Positions 7,437 to 15,810 of a stretch of DNA of 37,492 nt are shown piece after piece (within the stretch, counting starts at the first letter, position 1; every line of letters starts with the position of its first letter). Origin of the DNA: an uncultured Selenomonadaceae bacterium (GTDB lineage: Bacteria; Bacillota; Negativicutes; Selenomonadales; Selenomonadaceae). Below the pieces are notes generated by a model. It made no database searches, was not told the origin of the DNA, and saw nothing but the letters and a program-made list of their open reading frames with translations. Both the position numbers and the translations under genes were made by a program. Location: NCBI GenBank assembly GCA_905236285.1, contig CAJOPN010000112.1, positions 1 to 37,492 of the forward strand, given 5' to 3'.

Positions 7437-10400
7437 TCAATTTTCTATTCTTATTAATTTTTCCGCTCCGAGCATATACAAATATTTTTCATCAATTTTT
7501 CTGTTCAATATCGCTTCAATCGCCTCTGCATAAATTTCTATTTGTAATTTGTATTTTTCAATCATCAATTCCGTATCGTCAACGCGATCTGTCTTGTAAT
7601 CAATTAAAATATAATTGCCATTTTCATCTTTAAAAAGTACGTCTATTATTCCTTGAATGAAAATTTTTTCATCGGCGTTGATATTCGGAAAAAATTTTGC
7701 TGCATCAATCAATCTGCCGAACGGTAATTCTCTGTAAATTTCTTTTGATGAGATCATTCTTTTGCCGATTAAGCTTGCGAAAAATTGAGCCGCTTTATTA
7801 GATTTGATTACTTTTGCCTGTTCAATCGTAAAAATTTTTTTTTCAATCAGTTTTTTTATTTGCAGATTTATTCCTTCCGTCGACAAATCGCCGTTTAAAT
7901 CAATTCTCTGCATAAGTGCATGCATTAATGTTCCGTATTCCGCACCGCTTAATTTTTTTTCCGTTTCAAAATTCGGACGTTTATAACTTGCCGTCGAAAT
8001 TTTTTCTTCGATTAAATTTTTTTCAATCTCATCATCTGATTCAATTCTGCGTTTCAATTCCGTTACCGACATTTTTGACGGAATATTTTTTTTCGCCGAC
8101 GTTGGAATTTTTCTTTCAAGTTTCGACATATCTGCGTCAATATATTCTTTTTCCTCTTCTATCGTTTCATTTTCAATTTTTATTTTTGAGGCATTACAAT
8201 TTATTGTCTTTACGCAGTCATTTTTCTTTGAGAGTGCCGCAATCAGCCATTCAAGAAATGTATTCGCAGAGAGCAATGCAAAATTCGGAATTTTTTCCAA
8301 ACTGCCGTAACGATTATATTTTTCATATTTCAAATTTTTGGACGTTCCGATCAAAATTAATTTTTCGCGTGCTCTCGTCATTGCAACATATAAAATTCTT
8401 AATTCTTCGGCTTTTTGTTCATTAATATTCTTCGTTGCTATTGCGGTTCGTGCAAATGTCGGAATCCTGATCGGTTCATTTTTCAATATTTTATATGAAC
8501 CTATTCCAAATTCTTTATGTTTCAAAACAATTTCTGACTGCTCGTCGCGCAAATTAAATTTTTTTCCGAGTTCGCACACAAATACTATCGGAAATTCCAA
8601 GCCTTTACTTTTGTGAATCGTCATTATTCTTACGACATCTTCATTTTCGCTCAATGTTCTCGGAGTTGAAAGATCATTTGTCAATTCTTTTATTTTCGAT
8701 ATGTATTTTAAAAATTTGGAAATTCCTCTGAAACCTGCGGCGTTATAACTTACTGCGCGATCAATCAACATTCGTAAATTCGCCTGTCTCATCGGTCCGT
8801 TTTCCAATCCGCCGACATATTTATAATAACCGGTTTCATTGTAAATTTTTTCCAAGAGTTCGGCGACGCTCAACATTCCTGCAATCTCTCGCCACGAATT
8901 TATTTTATTCAAAAATTTTAATGATTTTTCAATCAAATCTTTCGGCAAATTCCACAAATTAAATTCTTCCGACGAACTCGCGGCGACAGTCAAAAGTGTG
9001 CAGAGATCATCGGATTTCGACGCGATTTTTAATTTTGCCAATTCTTCCGCCGTAAATCCTCCGATTTCAGAAAGCATTACTGCCGCAAGAGGTATGTCTT
9101 GCCTCATGTTTTCCAATATCGTCAGCAATGACATCATTATTTTTATTTCGGTCTTTTGAAAATACGTTTCGTCTCCCATTGAATACGACGGAATATTATT
9201 TCTCTGCAATATTTCCATCATCGCCGCCGGATCTTTTTGAGTTCTTCGCAAAATTACAATGTCACTGAATTTTACATCTCGGTATTTTTCTTCATTTGTA
9301 TCATAAATTTGAATTTTGTCGACAAACATTTTTTTTATTCGAGTTGCTATAATTTGCGTTTCGCGTTCAATATCTTTGAGCGATTCGGAATCGGAATTTT
9401 CATTCGTGTCATTGCTTTCAATCAAGAAAAATTCAGTCGGAGTATCAAGCAAATTTTTATTGCTCTCAGGATAATTAAAGCCGTTATTGAGGCGTGCATC
9501 TTCTGAATAATCTATTTCCATTGATTCGGAATTCATCAAACGTTCAAAAATAAAATTGATGGCATTCAAAACTTGCGGACGACTGCGAAAATTTTTTGAA
9601 AGATCTATTCTCATGCAATCATCAAGCAAAGGATAATTTTTATATTTGTCCATAAAAAGAGACGGATCGGCGAGACGAAATTTATAAATACTTTGTTTAA
9701 CATCACCGACTGCGAAAAAATTTGATTTATTTTTATCGGCAATCGAAGAAAAAATTTTTTCCTGAACGGCGTTTGTATCTTGATATTCGTCAACCATTAC
9801 CGCCTGAAATTTTTTTCTCAAAGATTTTGTAATTTTTTCATCTTGAAGAATTTCAACGGCGAAATGTTCCATATCATTGAAATCAATAATATTTTTTTCG
9901 CGTTTAGCCTCATTGAAAGCCTTGTCAAATTCTATCGTCAAATCAATCAAAATTTCCATCGACGATTTAATTTCTCTCAGATCGTCAATCATATTCTGTT
10001 CGGACGTGAAGAAAAATTTTTTATGTAAATCATCAATTATTTTTTTATAATCTTCGCGGCGACTCTGCACAATTTTTTTTAAAGAATCGTCCATATTTTT
10101 TTTACCGCTCAATTTTTTAAACAATTTATCGCGATTGAGAATTTCATAAATTTTATTCCAATCTTGCGAATTATTTTTAAGCGGCACAAAAATTTCATTA
10201 AAATCATCTTCGATATTTTCGACATAAACATTTTTTTCACGTGCAAAATCAAGCGTCGATTTACATTCATCGTAAGCGGCATTTATTGCGAATCCGATAT
10301 TTTTCATCGCCGAAGAATACCAAATTGTATTTTCAAGTTTGGAATTTTCGTTGATGTTGAAATTTTCTTTGAGCGATTCGAGCCATTGATTCGGAAAAAT

Positions 10401-10955
10401 TTGACTTTGAGCAAATTTGTGAAGTGACAAAATAATTTCGTGAACTTTTTCATCACTTGAGGAAGTGCCGCCGAAATCATCTGTAAATTTTTTGAACGAT
10501 TCATCGCCGTTTGAATAATTTTTTTCAAAGAGTTCAATAATCGCAGTTTCTTTCAACATTTCAAGTTCATTTTCATCGGCGACGCGAAATTTTGGATCGA
10601 TTCCTATTTTAACAAAATTTCTTTTGATGAGATTTTGACAAAAAGAATGCATTGTTGTAATTGAGGCATTGCTTAAAAGTACAATTTGTTTTTCAAGCCG
10701 TCTTGAAGTTTCAAAATCATTTTCTTTATTTAACTGCTCATTCAAAGCGGCTCGGATTCTGATTTTCATTTCGTGAGCGGCGGCATTTGTAAAAGTAACG
10801 ATCAAAAGTCTGTCAACGTCAAAATTGTCTTCAAGAATTAATTTTTTGACACGTTCAACCAAAACTTTGGTCTTTCCGGAACCTGCGGCGGCTGAAACGA
10901 GTAAATTTTTATCGCGAACACTTACAGCCAAATTTTGTTCAGGCGTTAAATTCAC
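7437..10955 (-). CDS. addA: ATP-dependent helicase/nuclease subunit A (AddA)
   Basis: A 1172-aa UvrD/RecB-family protein that processes double-strand DNA breaks with AddB in Firmicutes. Helicase motifs in order: SAAAGSGKT (Walker A, residues 22-29), DEYQDTN (389-395), GDVKQSIYKFR (417-427), LSKNFRSRPQVL, MTIHKSKGLEFP, and LYVAMTRAREKL. The C-terminal RecB-type nuclease follows, with GTLMHALM, an IID near residue 1105 and IDYKTDR near 1118-1124, so the nuclease site looks intact. I chose the GTG at 10955, eight bases after GGAGATG, giving MNLTPEQNLAV as in the family; an upstream ATG at 11006 would lie beyond that site. addB is not adjacent: the preceding gene is a glycosyltransferase-like protein, with an A/T-rich terminator-like hairpin between. 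Confidence 0.93.
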   Translation of the reverse strand: MNLTPEQNLAVSVRDKNLLVSAAAGSGKTKVLVERVKKLILEDNFDVDRLLIVTFTNAAAHEMKIRIRAALNEQLNKENDFETSRRLEKQIVLLSNASITTMHSFCQNLIKRNFVKIGIDPKFRVADENELEMLKETAIIELFEKNYSNGDESFKKFTDDFGGTSSSDEKVHEIILSLHKFAQSQIFPNQWLESLKENFNINENSKLENTIWYSSAMKNIGFAINAAYDECKSTLDFAREKNVYVENIEDDFNEIFVPLKNNSQDWNKIYEILNRDKLFKKLSGKKNMDDSLKKIVQSRREDYKKIIDDLHKKFFFTSEQNMIDDLREIKSSMEILIDLTIEFDKAFNEAKREKNIIDFNDMEHFAVEILQDEKITKSLRKKFQAVMVDEYQDTNAVQEKIFSSIADKNKSNFFAVGDVKQSIYKFRLADPSLFMDKYKNYPLLDDCMRIDLSKNFRSRPQVLNAINFIFERLMNSESMEIDYSEDARLNNGFNYPESNKNLLDTPTEFFLIESNDTNENSDSESLKDIERETQIIATRIKKMFVDKIQIYDTNEEKYRDVKFSDIVILRRTQKDPAAMMEILQRNNIPSYSMGDETYFQKTEIKIMMSLLTILENMRQDIPLAAVMLSEIGGFTAEELAKLKIASKSDDLCTLLTVAASSSEEFNLWNLPKDLIEKSLKFLNKINSWREIAGMLSVAELLEKIYNETGYYKYVGGLENGPMRQANLRMLIDRAVSYNAAGFRGISKFLKYISKIKELTNDLSTPRTLSENEDVVRIMTIHKSKGLEFPIVFVCELGKKFNLRDEQSEIVLKHKEFGIGSYKILKNEPIRIPTFARTAIATKNINEQKAEELRILYVAMTRAREKLILIGTSKNLKYEKYNRYGSLEKIPNFALLSANTFLEWLIAALSKKNDCVKTINCNASKIKIENETIEEEKEYIDADMSKLERKIPTSAKKNIPSKMSVTELKRRIESDDEIEKNLIEEKISTASYKRPNFETEKKLSGAEYGTLMHALMQRIDLNGDLSTEGINLQIKKLIEKKIFTIEQAKVIKSNKAAQFFASLIGKRMISSKEIYRELPFGRLIDAAKFFPNINADEKIFIQGIIDVLFKDENGNYILIDYKTDRVDDTELMIEKYKLQIEIYAEAIEAILNRKIDEKYLYMLGAEKLIRIEN

Positions 10956-10973
10956 TAAATCATCTCCATGACA

Positions 10974-11019
10974 CAAAAAAATTTTAATTTCAGAATTGAT
11001 TTGCAAAGCGAAATTAAAA
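10974..11019 (-). terminator. A/T-rich hairpin with U-run between the glycosyltransferase-like gene and addA
   Basis: On the minus strand a perfect 10-bp inverted repeat, TTTTAATTTC (11010-11019) and GAAATTAAAA (10982-10991), encloses an 18-base loop and is followed by a run of seven T. The stem holds only one G-C pair, so it may be a weak or partial terminator (attenuator) within the operon rather than a full stop. Confidence 0.4.
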
Positions 11020-11047
11020 CTTTTAAAAAAATTTTTTCAATTTTATT

Positions 11048-12418
11048 TTATGATTCGGATTTTTTGAAGAAAGTCAAATCTCCTTCTTTAATCGCAAGAG
11101 TCGGAGCAATTTCTTTAATTTTATCAATGTCCTGACGGAAAGCCGCAAACTTTTCGATTCTTTTTTCACGATAAAGGAAAGCGGCATCATCAGAAGAAAT
11201 CAACGGAATTAAAAGACCTTTAATATTTAAATAATTAACGCCTTCACGTGTCAAAATAATTTCACTCTTAACGCTGACATTTTTCTTGAAAGTCAATTTG
11301 TCGTCAACGATGAAATAAGGTTTATAACCCAATTTGCTTTCAGATAAATTTTGAACCAATTCAAAAGTATCGGTTGAGAGAGAAGGCAAAATTGCGGTTT
11401 TGAAAGGACGATTCTGACTTTCTTTGTAACCGAAAGCGGCTTTTACATCAAAATCAAAATTGGAAGGTTCTTTCATAATTTGATCGCGGTAATGTTGATG
11501 AGTTTTATAATTCGTTTCAAAATTTGCGAAAATATCCTTGATACGCTCGATAATCGGAATGATATTTTCATCGGTATCATTAAATTTGAAAGAATCGTCG
11601 ATTGCAATATCATTCGGATTTGCAGCAGCTCCGCGTCGTCCCGTCAAAACACAGCAGCCTGAAATTGCCGCCTCGCGAGGAATTCTGTCACGTCCGGGAT
11701 GATTGCCGAAATCAATATAAACTTTTGCTTTGGCTAGGAGTTGTTGAACTTCTTCGGGAGTCATGTCGCGAATCGGCCGCCAATTTATTTCGGGAGCAAC
11801 CTTTAATAATTTTTGCGTAAACTCGAAACCTTTAACGGGATTATAAGCAACAATATCTTCTTTTTGAGAAATATCAATTTTTGATGCGCGTCTCAAAAAT
11901 GCCTCATTGAGATAATCGCGAACTTTATGAATTTGTTTGTCGGCAATTCCGTTTTTCTTGATAAAAATTTCTGCGTAATCGGATTGAACCCAATGCTCAA
12001 TATCCGAATCATTTTTATCGAAATAAAAAAATTGAGGCATAGTAGATTCAAGCGGATTCTGTTTAAATTTTTTCAAGATGTTGCAAAGATTGTTTATATA
12101 ATTGTCGACACTCATCCACCACATAATACGACGCATTTTTTTTGAGACATAAAGATTTAAACTTGAAGATTCGGGAACAATCATAATATTTTTATGAGAA
12201 ACTTCGAGATTGCGAACGAACGGAATATAATATTTTCGATATAAAGGATCGACGGGATCGGCAGGATTAAAATTTGAATTTGCGGGAAGATAAAACATAT
12301 TTACATTATAATCCATCTTCAAAAGTTGAGAGGCAAGTTGATGAACGAGTTCCGGTCCGCCTGAATGAATATTTCCTGGACTTATGATATAAATTTTTGA
12401 TTCGGGATAAACTTTCAT
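11048..12418 (-). CDS. Glycosyltransferase-like protein (probable GT-B fold), function unknown
   Basis: A 456-aa soluble protein. The N-terminal part has IYIISPGNIHSGGPELVHQL at about residues 9-28, resembling the GG-x-x-x-x-x-x-L turn of GT-B glycosyltransferases. Around residues 230-265, VYIDFGNHPGRDRIPREAA and GCCVLTGRRGAAANP resemble the donor-binding region of GT4-like enzymes. The last 110 residues match nothing I recognise. No membrane segment or signal is seen. A role in adding sugar to a surface polymer is a reasonable guess, not shown. GAGGTGATC directly precedes the ATG. The gene follows the ArsB/NhaD permease by 17 bases in the same operon. Alternative: a non-catalytic GT-B relative. 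Confidence 0.5.
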   Translation of the reverse strand: MKVYPESKIYIISPGNIHSGGPELVHQLASQLLKMDYNVNMFYLPANSNFNPADPVDPLYRKYYIPFVRNLEVSHKNIMIVPESSSLNLYVSKKMRRIMWWMSVDNYINNLCNILKKFKQNPLESTMPQFFYFDKNDSDIEHWVQSDYAEIFIKKNGIADKQIHKVRDYLNEAFLRRASKIDISQKEDIVAYNPVKGFEFTQKLLKVAPEINWRPIRDMTPEEVQQLLAKAKVYIDFGNHPGRDRIPREAAISGCCVLTGRRGAAANPNDIAIDDSFKFNDTDENIIPIIERIKDIFANFETNYKTHQHYRDQIMKEPSNFDFDVKAAFGYKESQNRPFKTAILPSLSTDTFELVQNLSESKLGYKPYFIVDDKLTFKKNVSVKSEIILTREGVNYLNIKGLLIPLISSDDAAFLYREKRIEKFAAFRQDIDKIKEIAPTLAIKEGDLTFFKKSES

Positions 12419-12435
12419 TTGATCACCTCGTCAAA

Positions 12436-13719
12436 TTAAAGATAACGGAACCAAACATAAGCGGTTGAAATGATAATTGAAAGAATCATCAACGGGAAAG
12501 CAATTTTCATAAAACCGATGAATGAAATAGGTTTGCCGCGTTGAGCAGACATACTTGCAACAACGACATTTGCGCTTGCACCGATCAATGTACCGTTACC
12601 GCCGAGACATGCTCCGAGTGCGAGAGACCACCACATCGGCTCAAGATTTGAAAGTCCCATTTCGCCCATGTCTTTAATCAACGGAATCAAAGTTGCGACG
12701 AAAGGAATATTGTCAATGAAAGCCGACGCGATTGCAGACATCCAAAGAATTAAAATTGCAGTTGCGGGAACTGAACCATTTGTAATTTTGATTGCTTCGG
12801 CAGCAAGAGCTTTAATAACTCCGGTTTCGACTAGCGCACCGACGAGTACAAAAAGTCCTGCAAAGAAAAATATTGCAAGCCATTCAATTTTGCTTAAAAC
12901 TTTTGCAATCATTGCTTCATTGTCGGTAGCAGTAATCAAAAGCAACAAGCCTGCTCCCGTCAATGCACAAGTTGCGGATTCAAGTCCCAATGCTCCGTGA
13001 AGAACGAAAAGAGTAATCGTAAAAGCCAAAACTCCAAGACATTTTTTTAAAAGTTTTGTATCGGTAATTTTACTTTTTTCATCAATTCGCATAACTTTAT
13101 CTTGAAGTTCAGGTTGAGTATGCAATTCGGATTTGTACATCATCAAAAGAATGCCGACAGTAATTGCAAAAATAAAAATTGCCGGCGCAGTGAGATTGAC
13201 GACAAAATCACCGAAACTTAATCCGACTGCAGAACCGATCATAATATTAGGAGGATCACCGATTAATGTTGCAGTACCTCCGATGTTTGACGAAATAATT
13301 TGAGCCATTAAAAACGGTTTGACATCAACTTTTAATTGTTGAGTGATTGAAAAAGTTACAGGCACAGTCAACAAAACAGTTGTGACATTATCAAGAAGAG
13401 CCGAGCAAACAGCCGTTAAAGTTGCAAGTGCTACCATTAATGCAACAGGTTGAGCCTTAACTTTTTTCGCTGCCCAAATTGCAAGATAATTAAATAATCC
13501 TGTTTCGGCGGTGATGTTTACGATTATCATCATACCCATCAAAAGACCGAGAGTATTAAAATCAATGTGATGAATTGCAGTCTCTTGATCGAGCACTCCG
13601 ATTAAAATCATCAACATTGCGCCGAATATGCCGACGATCGTTCTGTGAACTTTTTCGGAAATTATCAGCGCGTAAGCAGTAATAAATATGACAATCGCCG
13701 CAATCGTCAAATTGTCCAT
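12436..13719 (-). CDS. ArsB/NhaD-family ion transporter (SLC13-like permease)
   Basis: A 427-aa integral membrane protein with about eleven hydrophobic segments. The two re-entrant-loop signatures of the ion-transporter superfamily are clear: LLDNVTTVLLTVPVT in the first half, followed by SSNIGGTATLIGDPPNIMIG, and the mirrored IDNIPFVATLIPL with GGNGTLIGASANVV in the second half. This two-fold repeat is shared by NhaD Na+/H+ antiporters, ArsB arsenite exporters and dicarboxylate carriers; sequence alone does not fix the substrate. There is no arsC or arsR nearby, so arsenite export is unsupported. The ATG follows GGAAGTG. The 111-aa gene ends 12 bases upstream, its stop touching the ribosome binding site, which implies coupling. 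Confidence 0.8.
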   Translation of the reverse strand: MDNLTIAAIVIFITAYALIISEKVHRTIVGIFGAMLMILIGVLDQETAIHHIDFNTLGLLMGMMIIVNITAETGLFNYLAIWAAKKVKAQPVALMVALATLTAVCSALLDNVTTVLLTVPVTFSITQQLKVDVKPFLMAQIISSNIGGTATLIGDPPNIMIGSAVGLSFGDFVVNLTAPAIFIFAITVGILLMMYKSELHTQPELQDKVMRIDEKSKITDTKLLKKCLGVLAFTITLFVLHGALGLESATCALTGAGLLLLITATDNEAMIAKVLSKIEWLAIFFFAGLFVLVGALVETGVIKALAAEAIKITNGSVPATAILILWMSAIASAFIDNIPFVATLIPLIKDMGEMGLSNLEPMWWSLALGACLGGNGTLIGASANVVVASMSAQRGKPISFIGFMKIAFPLMILSIIISTAYVWFRYL

Positions 13720-13731
13720 TGAAACACTTCC

Positions 13732-14067
13732 TTACATTTTTTTATCGGTTACATTTAAAATTATTTTTTCATCGTCACGTTTAATTTTAAAATTATAACT
13801 TTTTACGCCGTCATTTGCAAGCTCCATTTTGAGCGCGAGAAGATTTTTGCTTAATTGAGAGGCAAATTCAGCAGTAAATCCGACTTCGGCAGTCAATCCC
13901 AATCGTGCAAGATGAGCCGGAGGTTCTTCCAATTTTGCGGCTTGTTCAAGTTTTTCTGCTTTTTTCGCCGCGCTTAAAAGTTGATCTTCAATCGTCTGTT
14001 CTTCAACGTAATTTTTTACCATGTCTTTATCTGTTAAATTTTTCGGTATCTTTGGCATTTTCCCCAT
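13732..14067 (-). CDS. Hypothetical 111-aa charged protein
   Basis: I do not recognise this family. The protein is lysine- and glutamate-rich in the first 50 residues (MGKMPKIPKNLTDKD, then a helix rich in A, E and K), followed by a probable alpha/beta part ending SYNFKIKRDDEKIILNVTDKK. No membrane segment, signal or cysteine is seen, so it is probably cytosolic. The ATG at 14067 is chosen because GAGGTG lies six bases upstream; an earlier in-frame TTG at 14088 overlaps the upstream gene's stop and has no binding site. It sits between the dual-OB-like gene (17-base gap) and the permease (12-base gap), so it is co-transcribed with both. Confidence 0.65.
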   Translation of the reverse strand: MGKMPKIPKNLTDKDMVKNYVEEQTIEDQLLSAAKKAEKLEQAAKLEEPPAHLARLGLTAEVGFTAEFASQLSKNLLALKMELANDGVKSYNFKIKRDDEKIILNVTDKKM

Positions 14068-14084
14068 TTTTTTCACCTCATAAA

Positions 14085-14747
14085 TCAAAAAATTTGAGCG
14101 ACCATTTTATAACAACGCGAATCATAATGAAAAGGATTCGTCAGACTAAATACGACAAGTACATTTTGCGCTAAAAAATAATTTCCTTCGCCGAAATCTT
14201 TGAATCGGTTTCTTATCGCAATATCTCCAATGCTGAATTTTTTATAAATTTTTCTTTTATACGTGAAGTCTGCGTAAAATCTCGGACAATCATCACGGTA
14301 TTCAACGTTCACAAACATATTTTCGACAGGAATCAGAAGGAGTGATTCGCGAATTGCAGGCGGAATATTTAAAATTTCTTCTGATGCCATTGAACGTTCA
14401 TAACCGTAAAAAATTGCTTTTCGATGATCCAATCCGTGTAAACTTATCACCTCTTTTAATGTTACATTGCCGATTTTTTTCCATTTGTAATTTTCATCGT
14501 AGTAAAGATTTTCAGGCTGAATCAGATTTTCATTTGTTTCGTCTTTAAAATGAATATCCACGACATCAAAAATTTCAGCAGCAGTTTTGTTTGAAAAAAT
14601 TACATCTTCTTGACGAACTGCCTCCTGAATATTAGGATCATCTGAAACCGGTCTTATCCATTCATTTGTTTTTATGTCAATTCCCGCTATGCAATAATTG
14701 TTGACTTTTGCACTCTTCGCAAGAATTACCATTCTTTTTATGCTCAT
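14085..14747 (-). CDS. Dual-OB-domain-like protein, DUF488-associated
   Basis: A 220-aa soluble protein. The start, MVILAKSAKVNNYCIAGID, followed by NEWIRPVSDD, matches what I recall of an uncharacterised dual-OB family that often lies beside DUF488 genes; that recollection needs a profile search. The middle region is rich in beta-strand-forming residues, as expected for OB folds. The C-terminal part has DFGEGNYFLAQNVLVVFSLT. OB folds commonly bind single-stranded nucleic acid, so a nucleic-acid role is plausible but inferred. The ribosome binding site GAGGTG overlaps the TGA of the upstream DUF488 gene, so translation is coupled. Two DUF488 genes precede it, which strengthens the family call. 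Confidence 0.6.
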   Translation of the reverse strand: MSIKRMVILAKSAKVNNYCIAGIDIKTNEWIRPVSDDPNIQEAVRQEDVIFSNKTAAEIFDVVDIHFKDETNENLIQPENLYYDENYKWKKIGNVTLKEVISLHGLDHRKAIFYGYERSMASEEILNIPPAIRESLLLIPVENMFVNVEYRDDCPRFYADFTYKRKIYKKFSIGDIAIRNRFKDFGEGNYFLAQNVLVVFSLTNPFHYDSRCYKMVAQIF

Positions 14748-14756
14748 TCAGCCACC

Positions 14757-15200
14757 TCACAAATGAATTATTTCTAAGTCGGCAAAAACTTTTTTAAATT
14801 TTTCAGCGATCAATCTTCTATGACAATTTTCAGGTGTCGGTTCGCTGCAGAGAAAACAATATCCGGTACAATCCAAATAATTCGCCGCAATATATTTTTC
14901 AATATTACGATTTCTCATCAACATTGAAAATTCAATTTCGTATTCTGTCCAATCAATTACTTTATTTTTAAAATCATTTAAAATTTTTTCAGTCGGAGCA
15001 AAATTTTTGTCGTGAAAATATTCCGCCGAGCAAATTCTGTGCAGAAAAAATTTTATGTCGGGATATTTGCTGAACGCAGAGAGTTGTGAATTATTTTTTA
15101 ATCGAACATCAATCAATTTACGAATTTTATTTTTTTCAATCAAGTTAAAAAATTCTTCGGCAGTTTTTTGAGTAAAGCCTATCGTATAAATTTTATTCAT
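14757..15200 (-). CDS. DUF488 family protein (second copy, short)
   Basis: A 147-aa DUF488 protein. The N-terminus IYTIGFTQKTAEEFFNLI and KLIDVRLKN align with the first copy ([28 protein letters not shown]). The C-terminal signature FLCSEPTPENCHRRLIAE carries the family's C-x-E-x-x-P-x-x-C-H-R pattern. The biochemical function of DUF488 is not established; the conserved Cys-Glu-Cys-His-Arg set suggests a metal or catalytic site. The ATG at 15200 is chosen because GAGGGA lies seven bases upstream and it matches the copy-1 N-terminus. An earlier ATG at 15215 would add five residues. It overlaps the end of the first DUF488 gene by eight bases, and its stop overlaps the next gene's ribosome binding site. 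Confidence 0.85.
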   Translation of the reverse strand: MNKIYTIGFTQKTAEEFFNLIEKNKIRKLIDVRLKNNSQLSAFSKYPDIKFFLHRICSAEYFHDKNFAPTEKILNDFKNKVIDWTEYEIEFSMLMRNRNIEKYIAANYLDCTGYCFLCSEPTPENCHRRLIAEKFKKVFADLEIIHL

Positions 15201-15810
15201 CAAATCCCTCATCATCGGTATGATAACCTATTTCAATGTTGCGTCTACGATAACTTTCTTCAATCATTTCCTTTTCATTCTGCATTTCAAAAAGTGAAAG
15301 TTGATTTCTGTTCGGAAAATATTTTTCAAGCAAATTTTTTTCAACTTCGTCTTGTTTGACATAACTGCCGTCTTCAAGAATATTTCTGACTTCAAAACCT
15401 CGTTTATAAAATTGACGTGCAACCATAATATTCCTGTGACAAATCTCGGGACGTTTTTCCGCGCACATCAACACAAATTTATATCCGAGATCTGTTCCCG
15501 ATTCAATTTTTTGTATTCCGTTCAAAAATTGCGGACTTTTTGCAAATTTCACGAAATCAAGTACATTATCGGTAAAATATTTGATTTCGGTTTGTTGTGC
15601 TCCAAATTCTTTTTTATAATTTCGATAAATGATTTTATTTTGATTCATTATCTTTGAAATTCTTTCGATATTGTAGTCAACATAATAATTTGATTTTGGA
15701 ATACTTCGTACGTCAATCAGGCAGGAAATTTCATATTTTTTTAAAATCGCGACGAAATTTTCAATAGTAAATCCCGAATAGCCTACAGTATAAATTATTT
15801 TGTCAGGCAT
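15193..15810 (-). CDS. DUF488 family protein (first copy)
   Basis: A 205-aa protein with DUF488 hallmarks: [18 protein letters not shown] at residues 6-23, [10 protein letters not shown] at 31-40, a basic-aromatic stretch [12 protein letters not shown] near 64-75, and [18 protein letters not shown] at 114-131 (C116, E118, P121, C124, H125, R126). The last 40 residues are a charged tail absent from the second copy. The family's reaction is not known; nucleic-acid or nucleotide chemistry has been suggested from gene neighbourhoods, which I treat as inference. The ATG overlaps the glnS stop by eight bases, with no strong ribosome binding site of its own, so it depends on coupling to glnS. Identity between the two copies is low outside the motifs, indicating old paralogues rather than a recent duplication. 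Confidence 0.85.
   Translation of the reverse strand: MPDKIIYTVGYSGFTIENFVAILKKYEISCLIDVRSIPKSNYYVDYNIERISKIMNQNKIIYRNYKKEFGAQQTEIKYFTDNVLDFVKFAKSPQFLNGIQKIESGTDLGYKFVLMCAEKRPEICHRNIMVARQFYKRGFEVRNILEDGSYVKQDEVEKNLLEKYFPNRNQLSLFEMQNEKEMIEESYRRRNIEIGYHTDDEGFDE

Noticed and set aside
7916..8425. 169-codon plus-strand open frame opposite addA
   Set aside because: It is antisense to the strongly supported helicase, its composition is a mirror of addA codons, and it has no ribosome binding site or recognisable domain.
12436..13719. Arsenite exporter ArsB
   Set aside because: The fold is shared by NhaD and dicarboxylate carriers, and no arsR, arsC or arsA gene is nearby.
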